DNA from: Arenibaculum pallidiluteum
Lineage (GTDB): Bacteria; Pseudomonadota; Alphaproteobacteria; Azospirillales; Azospirillaceae
Assembly: GCF_017355985.1 (NCBI RefSeq)
Contig: NZ_JAFIQU010000002.1
Span: 1 to 64,000 of the forward strand
Reading direction: 5' to 3'
Length of the DNA: 64,000 nt
Shown here: one piece after another, positions 58,420-64,000 of the stretch
How positions within the stretch are numbered: position 1 is the stretch's first letter
How the letters are laid out: every line of letters begins with the position of its first letter
Position numbers and translations under genes: made by a program
Notes under the pieces: model-generated
Databases searched by the model: none
Seen by the model: only the letters and a program-made list of their open reading frames with translations
What the model was told of the DNA's origin: nothing

Positions 58420-60066
58420 TCATGCGGCAGTCGCGCCGAGCTTGCGGGCCGCAGGCACGACCATGATGCGGGACCGGTCATGCCATGCCGCGAAGGCCAG
58501 GCGCTCGCCCATGGAGAGCCGCACCGGCGTCTCGAATGTGTGGAGCACCGCGGGCCAGGCGCCGCCCGGCACGGCGCCCGGCCTCTGCTCGAAGATGTGG
58601 CCGGGAGCCAAGCCGGCCGAGACCCAGCGCACGACCCCGTAGCAGAGGCCGGTCTTGGCCGCCGGAACGGCGAAATCCCTGCGCCGCGCCTCGAAGCGGC
58701 GGGTCCGCAGGTCGAAGCGGAAGAGCTCGAAGGCCACCGACAGCATGTCGGGAACGGTGCCGGGCGGCATGGCGACCTGCCGAGGCCGGAGCGCGTTCAT
58801 GGGGCTGAGATCGAGCCCGGCAAGGGTGCCGAGGTTCACGAGCCGCTCCACATCCGGGCCGCCGACGAGGGCACCCTGGATGGTGACCGTCTCCGGGACC
58901 ACCCTGGCCGAGGGATCCAGCAGCCGTGCCCAGGCGTCCTCGATCCGCCCGAGAAGCCCCCCGGACAGAAGATCGCCCGCCGAGGGAGACAGAACGAGCA
59001 GGTCGGCGCGACGCGGGAGGTCACGGCCGACCTCGAGCTCGCGGGAGGGCCGCGGCACGATCTCGACCCGGCCGGAAAGCCCGTTCCGCGCCACGGCCTC
59101 GCGCGCCACCGCCGCAACCGGCGCGCTGACGCCGCAGCCGACGACGCGCTCTGCGCCGGCCTTCGCCGCCACCATGGAGAGGAGGCCTGGGCCCGCGTCC
59201 GGATCGAGGACCAGGTGGCGCGGCTCGACGACGCGGCGCATGGCCGCGCCGAACGCTTCGGCAATCCGGGGGTCGTTCAGCATCGGCACGTCACGCGCCG
59301 GCGCCAGCGCCTCAGTCACGTTGTCGAGCGCGCCCTGGGCCTCGAGGCAGCCGGGATCCAGGGTGATAGCGGCCGTCAGGCAGGCATGGGCCTCGACCGA
59401 TCGCCCGAGGCGGTGCAGCAGGACGCCGAGGCAGGTCTGGGCCAGCGCAACGTCGGGGCGCAGCTCCGTCGACCGGCGGTAGGCTGCCAGCGCCTCGTCG
59501 AGACGGCCCCTCGCCTCCAGGACGGTGCCACGGTGCATGTGCGCGGCGGCGAGCCCGGAATCGAGCGCGATGGCGCGCTCGTAGCAGGCGAAGGCATCGT
59601 CGACCTGGCCGAGCCGCTGCAATACGGTGCCGAGATGCATATGGCCGAGCGCGTAGCCGGGCTGCCGTCGCAGCAGCTCGCGGTAGCAGGCAAGCGCCTC
59701 GTCGAACTGGCCGAGATCCTTCAGCGCGGCGCCGAGATTGTTGAGCGCCTCCAGGAAGTCGGGCTTTAGCGCCAGGGCTTTGCGGTATCCCTGCGCTGCA
59801 TCGGCGGTGCGGCCGAGGAGGCGTAGAATCTCGGCCCGATTGTTGTGAGAGACCGCGACGCCTGCATCGGCCGCGATCGCAGCGTCCAGATGCCGCAGCG
59901 CGCCTTCGTTGTCGCCGCGCTGGCGCCGGACCAGCCCCTGGATATGATACGCCTCCGCGACATCGGGCCGTTGGGCCACGATCTGCGCGAGCACGCGCTC
60001 GGCATCATCCAGTTGCCCCGCCTTGAGGAGACCGATCGCGAGTTGGATGGCTTCTTGGATCTGCAT
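58420..60066 (-). CDS. TPR protein with a degenerate arginine-methyltransferase-like domain
   Basis: A 548-residue protein. Six to seven TPR repeats fill residues about 5-270 ([26 protein letters not shown] and others). The rest resembles the PRMT7/9 type of SAM enzymes: [28 protein letters not shown] looks like motif I and following strand. The double-E loop region reads [20 protein letters not shown], where the two catalytic glutamates of PRMTs are Pro and Gly, so methylation of arginine is doubtful. The ATG at 60066 gives [17 protein letters not shown]; a GTG at 60087 is an alternative. Confidence 0.72.
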   Translation of the reverse strand: MQIQEAIQLAIGLLKAGQLDDAERVLAQIVAQRPDVAEAYHIQGLVRRQRGDNEGALRHLDAAIAADAGVAVSHNNRAEILRLLGRTADAAQGYRKALALKPDFLEALNNLGAALKDLGQFDEALACYRELLRRQPGYALGHMHLGTVLQRLGQVDDAFACYERAIALDSGLAAAHMHRGTVLEARGRLDEALAAYRRSTELRPDVALAQTCLGVLLHRLGRSVEAHACLTAAITLDPGCLEAQGALDNVTEALAPARDVPMLNDPRIAEAFGAAMRRVVEPRHLVLDPDAGPGLLSMVAAKAGAERVVGCGVSAPVAAVAREAVARNGLSGRVEIVPRPSRELEVGRDLPRRADLLVLSPSAGDLLSGGLLGRIEDAWARLLDPSARVVPETVTIQGALVGGPDVERLVNLGTLAGLDLSPMNALRPRQVAMPPGTVPDMLSVAFELFRFDLRTRRFEARRRDFAVPAAKTGLCYGVVRWVSAGLAPGHIFEQRPGAVPGGAWPAVLHTFETPVRLSMGERLAFAAWHDRSRIMVVPAARKLGATAA

Positions 60067-60130
60067 GGATTTCCGGCGGCCAGCCACGGCCGCGTATCGC
60101 TGCGCCGCGCATCGAAGGGGATGCCAAATT

Positions 60131-60178
60131 CCGGTTAATAAAACCTCAAGACCGCCGGTTAATAAAACCTCAAGACCG
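60131..60178. repeat. Two tandem 24-bp repeats with palindromic cores
   Basis: The 24-bp unit starting CCGGTTAATAAAACCTCAAG is present twice in perfect tandem (60131-60154 and 60155-60178), followed by another CCGG. Each unit contains the palindrome GGTT-AATAA-AACC. The repeats lie between two divergent TPR genes, so they may be a duplicated operator or promoter part. Confidence 0.9.
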
Positions 60179-60250
60179 CCGGGCTAGGGTCGCTTCCGGC
60201 GGGTCGCAGGGCACGCTGGAACGCCAGCTGAACACCATGGAAAGGCCGAG

Positions 60251-62461
60251 ATGACGGTCCTCGCACCGGAGCTGCGAAGCCAACTGGCCGAGGCGCTCGA
60301 ACTCCGCCGCGGCGGGAGGATCGGCGTAGCGCGCTCCATGGTCGAGGCGCTGTCGGCCGCCTGGCCCGGGAACGCGATCGTGCACCATCTCCTGGGCACG
60401 ATCGCGCACGAGGACGGCGACACGCAGGCAGCCATCGCATCCCTCGAGCGCGCCGTTGCGCTCGGCCCCGACGATCCCGAGGCGCACTACAATCTCGGCG
60501 TCTGCCGCCAGGCCGCCGGCGACACCCCGGGCGCCGTGGCCGCCTATGACCGCGCGCTCGGCATCAGGCCCGACCATGTCCGCGCGCTGCACGCCCGTGG
60601 CAATGCGCTCGCCGCCCTCGGGCGCAGCGACGACGCCAGGGCGGACTATGAACGCGCTCTCGCGACGGATCCCGGCGACGAGGCCGCGGCGGTGAACCTG
60701 GCAAGCCAGCTCTTCGCGGAAGGGCGCTACGCCGAGATGGAGGCGATCTGCCGGGCCACCCTGCTCCGATGCCCGGAAAGCGCGAAGCTGCACCAGAACC
60801 TCGGCGTCGCGCTGACCCGTATGCAGCGCTGGCCGGAGGCGACGGCCGCCCTGGCCGAAGCCGCCCGTCTGGACCCAGCGAACGCCGAGATCCTCCTGAA
60901 CCACGCGGCCGCGCTGAACGGCGCCAAGGACACCGCCGGCGCGATCCGCATGTACCAGAATGCGCTGGCCCTTGCGCCTGACCGCGCCGCCGCCTGGACT
61001 GCCCTCGGGAATACCCTGCAGGCGCTCGGCAACATGGCCGAGGCCGTCGCGGCGTACCAGAGCGCGCTCGCCCGGGACCCCGCCGTTGCCGAGACGCTGT
61101 CGGCCCTCGCGACGGCCCTGCGGTGCCAGGGCCGCCTCGACGAGGCCATCGCCGTTCAGCGCAGGGCGGCGGCGCTGGCGCCCGAGGACGCGAGCGTCGC
61201 GTCGGCGCTGCTGTTCCTGATGAACTGCATGCCTGAACTGCCCGCGATCGCCGTGACGCGGGCACACGGCCTCTGGGGCAGCCGGCAGGAGAGCCTTCCG
61301 CGGCCGGCCGCCAGGGCGCGCATGCCCGGAGACAGGCTCCGGATCGGTTTCGTCTCGGCCGATCTGCGCGAGCACTCGGTGAGCCACTTTCTGGAGCCGC
61401 TCCTGCGCGGGACCGACCGCAACCGCTTCGCGCTGCACTGCTTCTCGGTCAACGAGGCTGCGGACGCCGTGACGGCGCGCCTGCGCAGCCTGTCCGATGC
61501 CTGGCACGATGCCGCCGGGCTGGGAGACGAGGCTCTGGCATCGCGCATCCGCGAGGCAGGCATCGACGTGCTCGTCGACCTGAACGGCCACACGCCCGGC
61601 AACCGCCTGCGCACCTTCGCGCTGCGTCCCGCGCCGGTGCTCGCCAGCTGGCTCGGCTACGCCAACACGACGGGCCTGCCGGCGATGGACTACCGGATCG
61701 TCGATGCCGTGACCGATCCGCCGGGAAGCGAGGCGTTCGCGACCGAGCGGCTGCTCAGGCTTCCCGGCTGCTTCCTATGCTACAGCCCCCCCGAGGACGC
61801 GCCCGAAGTGACCCCGCCTCCGTCCTCGGCGGCGATCACGCTGGGATCCTTCAACGACCTCGCCAAGATCAACGGGCAGGTCGTCGGGGCATGGGCGGCG
61901 ATCATGCGGGCCGAGCCGCGAGCCCGCCTGCTCCTGAAGAGCGGACCGCTGCGGGATGTCGAGGCTCGGATCAGGCTGCTGCGGGCCTTCGCGGACGCGG
62001 GTGTCGAGGCCCACAGGATCGAGACGGTGCCCTGGCTTCCCTCCAAGCGGGACCATCTGGCGCTCTATGGGCGCATCGACCTTTGCCTCGACACCTTTCC
62101 CTATGCCGGGACCACCACCACCTGCGAAAGCCTGTGGATGGGCGTGCCCGTCCTCACCCTGGCCGGCGACAGCCACGTCGCGCGCGTCGGAGCGAGCCTG
62201 CTGGGCACGCTCGGGCTTACGGATCTCGTCGCGACGGATCTCGATGACTACAAGGCCCGCGCGCTGGCGCTCATGGCCGAGCGTCCGCGCCTTGCCGCGC
62301 TGCGCACCGAGCTGCGGCCGCGCTTCGCAGCATCGCCGCTGACCGACGCCGCCGGCTTTGCAGAGAGAATGGGCGAGGCCTTCACCACCATGTGGCGGGA
62401 GACCGCCGCCGGCCCGGCGACGTCCCATGCCGCCCCCCTGCCCCTCCGGAGACAGACTTGA
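60251..62461 (+). CDS. TPR-GT41 protein O-GlcNAc transferase-like (SPINDLY/OGT family)
   Basis: A 736-residue protein. About eight to nine TPR repeats fill residues 10-330. The C-terminal half is a GT41 domain: RIGFVSADLREHSVSHFLEPLL, DVLVDLNGHTPGNRLRTFA, LGYANTTGLPAMDYRIVDAV, TLGSFNDLAKINGQV and LCLDTFPYAGTTTTCESLWM. The last block is the UDP/GDP-sugar-binding region of OGT/SPINDLY enzymes. Such enzymes glycosylate Ser/Thr of proteins. The bacterial ones use various donors (UDP-GlcNAc or GDP-fucose are known for the family), and GDP-fucose genes lie in this island. The TTG of the next gene overlaps its stop by 4 nt. Confidence 0.92.
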   Translation: MTVLAPELRSQLAEALELRRGGRIGVARSMVEALSAAWPGNAIVHHLLGTIAHEDGDTQAAIASLERAVALGPDDPEAHYNLGVCRQAAGDTPGAVAAYDRALGIRPDHVRALHARGNALAALGRSDDARADYERALATDPGDEAAAVNLASQLFAEGRYAEMEAICRATLLRCPESAKLHQNLGVALTRMQRWPEATAALAEAARLDPANAEILLNHAAALNGAKDTAGAIRMYQNALALAPDRAAAWTALGNTLQALGNMAEAVAAYQSALARDPAVAETLSALATALRCQGRLDEAIAVQRRAAALAPEDASVASALLFLMNCMPELPAIAVTRAHGLWGSRQESLPRPAARARMPGDRLRIGFVSADLREHSVSHFLEPLLRGTDRNRFALHCFSVNEAADAVTARLRSLSDAWHDAAGLGDEALASRIREAGIDVLVDLNGHTPGNRLRTFALRPAPVLASWLGYANTTGLPAMDYRIVDAVTDPPGSEAFATERLLRLPGCFLCYSPPEDAPEVTPPPSSAAITLGSFNDLAKINGQVVGAWAAIMRAEPRARLLLKSGPLRDVEARIRLLRAFADAGVEAHRIETVPWLPSKRDHLALYGRIDLCLDTFPYAGTTTTCESLWMGVPVLTLAGDSHVARVGASLLGTLGLTDLVATDLDDYKARALALMAERPRLAALRTELRPRFAASPLTDAAGFAERMGEAFTTMWRETAAGPATSHAAPLPLRRQT

Positions 62462-63639
62462 CCGACCTCCGCCCCGCCGTCGAAGCCCTGAACGCGGGCA
62501 CCCCGCAGACCGCCGCGGCAATCGCGCGGTCGGTCCTCGCCGGACGACCGGGCGATCCCGCGGCCCTCCAGGTGCTTGGCGCCGCGAGCCTCGCGCTCGG
62601 GGACACCGCGTCGGCGGTCGACGCGCTCTCCGCGCTCGCGGCCGCGCGGCCGGCGGATCCAGTCGCGGGCTGCAACCTGGGCCTCGCCCTGCGCGCCCAC
62701 GGCGACGACGCCGGCGCCGAGAAAGTCCTGGAGCGGGCGACAGCCCTGCCCGGCGCGCGGGCAGAGGCCTGGTTCGAACTCGGCATGCTGCGGCTTGCCG
62801 CCGGGCGCCCTGCTGCGGCGCGGGCCTGCTTCGATGCAGTAAAGGATCATCCGCGCCTCGGAGCGGAGGCCGCGGAGAACGCGGCCCACTGCCGGCGCTT
62901 CGGCGACCCCCTGCCCTCTCCCGCCGCCGCGGCGCCACTGGTCTCGGTCGTGATCCCCTGCTTCAACCATGGAGCCTTCGTCGAGGAGGCTGTCAACTCG
63001 GCGCTGGAGCAGGGCTACCGGAACGTCGAGGTCGTGGTGGTCGAGGGCGGCAGCACCGACGGGACCTCGGCCGAAGCGGTGCGGCGACTCTCGCACAGCC
63101 GAGTCCGGACACTGTTCCGGACGGCGCCGACCCCCGCGGGCGACAACCGCAACCACGGCATCGCGGCCGCGCGCGGCAAGTATGTCTGCTGCCTGGACGC
63201 CGATGACCGGCTCGCCCCCGACTGCCTGGAGAAGGCCGTCTTCTGGCTGGAGGAGCTTGGCTACGATATCGTCGGCTTCGGCGCGCAGGAGTTCGGCGGC
63301 GGTGCCCGACGCCGGAACTTCAAGCGCAACCCGACCACCGCGGATCTGCTGGCGGCGAACGAGTTCGTCATCTCAGCGGTGCACCGCCGGACCCTGTGGC
63401 AGCGCAGCGGCGGCTTCGTGGATTTCGACCGCTCGGCAGGGCTCGTGCACGAGGACTGGAACTACTGGCTGCGCCTGATGGCGCTTGGCGCCCGCGCGGC
63501 GAACCTGACCTGGGAGCGGCTGGCCCTGGTGCGCAACCACGAGGGCGCGCGACAGAGCCTCGACCCTGCCCATCTGCCGAAGGCCGAGCAGATCGCGATC
63601 ATGCGCGCGGCCAACCGCGATGTGCTGCCGGGCGCCTGA
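62458..63639 (+). CDS. TPR protein fused to a family 2 glycosyltransferase
   Basis: A 393-residue protein. Residues about 1-150 are TPR-like helices (AAALQVLGAASLALGDTASAVDAL, GCNLGLALRAHGDDAGAEKVL). The GT2 domain follows with VSVVIPCFNHGAFVEEAVNSAL, VVVVEGGSTDGT, RNHGIAAARGKYVCCLDADD (metal site) and VHEDWNYWLRLM (catalytic base). The TTG at 62458 overlaps the upstream OGT-like stop by 4 nt and has GGAG 6 nt upstream, so expression is coupled. Confidence 0.88.
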   Translation: MTDLRPAVEALNAGTPQTAAAIARSVLAGRPGDPAALQVLGAASLALGDTASAVDALSALAAARPADPVAGCNLGLALRAHGDDAGAEKVLERATALPGARAEAWFELGMLRLAAGRPAAARACFDAVKDHPRLGAEAAENAAHCRRFGDPLPSPAAAAPLVSVVIPCFNHGAFVEEAVNSALEQGYRNVEVVVVEGGSTDGTSAEAVRRLSHSRVRTLFRTAPTPAGDNRNHGIAAARGKYVCCLDADDRLAPDCLEKAVFWLEELGYDIVGFGAQEFGGGARRRNFKRNPTTADLLAANEFVISAVHRRTLWQRSGGFVDFDRSAGLVHEDWNYWLRLMALGARAANLTWERLALVRNHEGARQSLDPAHLPKAEQIAIMRAANRDVLPGA

Positions 63640-63650
63640 CCGCGCCGGGC

Positions 63651-63678
63651 TCAGCCGCGCCCACTCAGCCGCGCCCAC
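63651..63678. repeat. Tandem 14-bp direct repeat between convergent genes
   Basis: TCAGCCGCGCCCAC occurs twice without a gap (63651-63664, 63665-63678), directly before the stop codon of the minus-strand gene at the right edge. Confidence 0.9.
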
Positions 63679-64000
63679 TCAGCCCCGCGGTGCCAGCCCG
63701 TCGAGCGCTCGGGCCACCGCGGCGACCACCGCGTCCCAGTCGCCTGCCCGGGACTGGCGGAAGAGGCGCATGGTGGGGTACCAGGGCGTCGTCTCGCCCC
63801 CCAGCATCCAGCGCCAGTCCGGCACGTAGGGCAGCAACGTCCACACCGGCCGCCCAAGAGCGCCGGCAAGATGAGCGGCCGAGGTGTCGACGCTGACCAG
63901 CAGGTCGAGCTGCTCGATCAGCGCGGCGCTGTCCGCGAAATCCCTCACATGCTCGCCCATCTGCCGGAACTCCGGATGGGCCGCGAGGAAGGCCTGGTCG
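63679..64000 (-). CDS. C-terminal part of a family 9-type glycosyltransferase (cut by the window)
   Basis: The 3' end of a gene that continues beyond the right edge; 107 residues are visible. The block HVRDFADSAALIEQLDLLVS, VDTSAAHLAGALGRPVWTLLP and DWRWMLGG...PWYPTMRLFRQ is the C-terminal half of GT9 (heptosyltransferase-type) domains as seen in TPR-GT proteins. The ADP-heptose-site motif SVDTSAAHLAGALGRPVW is intact. It is convergent with the TPR-GT2 gene. Confidence 0.85.
   Translation of the reverse strand, partial: DQAFLAAHPEFRQMGEHVRDFADSAALIEQLDLLVSVDTSAAHLAGALGRPVWTLLPYVPDWRWMLGGETTPWYPTMRLFRQSRAGDWDAVVAAVARALDGLAPRG

Overview
The window comes from the chromosome of a GC-rich alphaproteobacterium, probably of the Rhodospirillales/Acetobacterales side. 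The reasons are the very high GC, the hisG-hisD-UPF0262-LMW-phosphatase operon with DUF2948 and murA nearby (a typical alphaproteobacterial block), a Methylobacterium-like PqqA peptide, an FnrL-type box, and many TTG/GTG starts with good Shine-Dalgarno (SD) sequences. Genus cannot be settled from the sequence.

Layout. 0.2-5.3 kb: a GFA-family protein, a membrane-anchored M23 peptidase and clpB. 5.6-7.6 kb: a PQQ unit made of a stand-alone pqqA precursor peptide, a PQQ sugar (sorbosone-type) dehydrogenase and a small cytochrome c. 8-13.9 kb: a YgjV-like membrane protein, a family VIII esterase-like serine hydrolase, a di-haem cytochrome c peroxidase behind a perfect FNR box, a DUF808 protein, and two small envelope genes that each appear to carry a one-base frameshift. 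13.9-16.9 kb: hisG-hisD-UPF0262-phosphatase. 17-20.7 kb: UDP-xylose synthase, TerC, a Bax-inhibitor-1 protein and DUF2076. 20.7-35.1 kb: DUF2948 and murA, with an 11-gene chemosensory cluster lying exactly between them. 35.2-36.9 kb: dCMP deaminase, three small genes and tRNA-Thr(GGT). 37-64 kb: a surface-glycan or protein-glycosylation island running past the right edge.

The chemosensory cluster (21.4-33.6 kb, all minus strand, mostly with 4-nt overlaps) encodes a soluble receptor with two signalling tips and no sensor domain, a protein with three CheW domains, CheB, a HEAT-repeat protein, CheR, CheY, CheA, a STAS-like protein, a second CheY, a CheC-type phosphatase and a hybrid histidine kinase. 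There are no flagellar genes, CheD or CheZ in the window, so its output is open.

The glycan island holds genes for dTDP-L-rhamnose (rmlB, rmlD, rmlA, no rmlC), GDP-L-fucose (gmd, fcl) and a UDP-2-acetamido-2,6-dideoxy-L-hexose (CapE-, RmlD- and CapG/WbjD-type enzymes). It also holds four GT4, two GT2, one GT41 (OGT/SPINDLY-like) and one GT9-type enzyme plus a TPR-GT, three sugar or small-molecule methyltransferases, a TPR protein with a degenerate arginine-methyltransferase domain, and a predicted type I-secreted trypsin-like protease. No Wzx, Wzy, polysaccharide ABC transporter or initiating phosphoglycosyltransferase is visible. With five TPR-type enzymes present, cytoplasmic protein O-glycosylation is a reasonable alternative to capsule or O-antigen synthesis.
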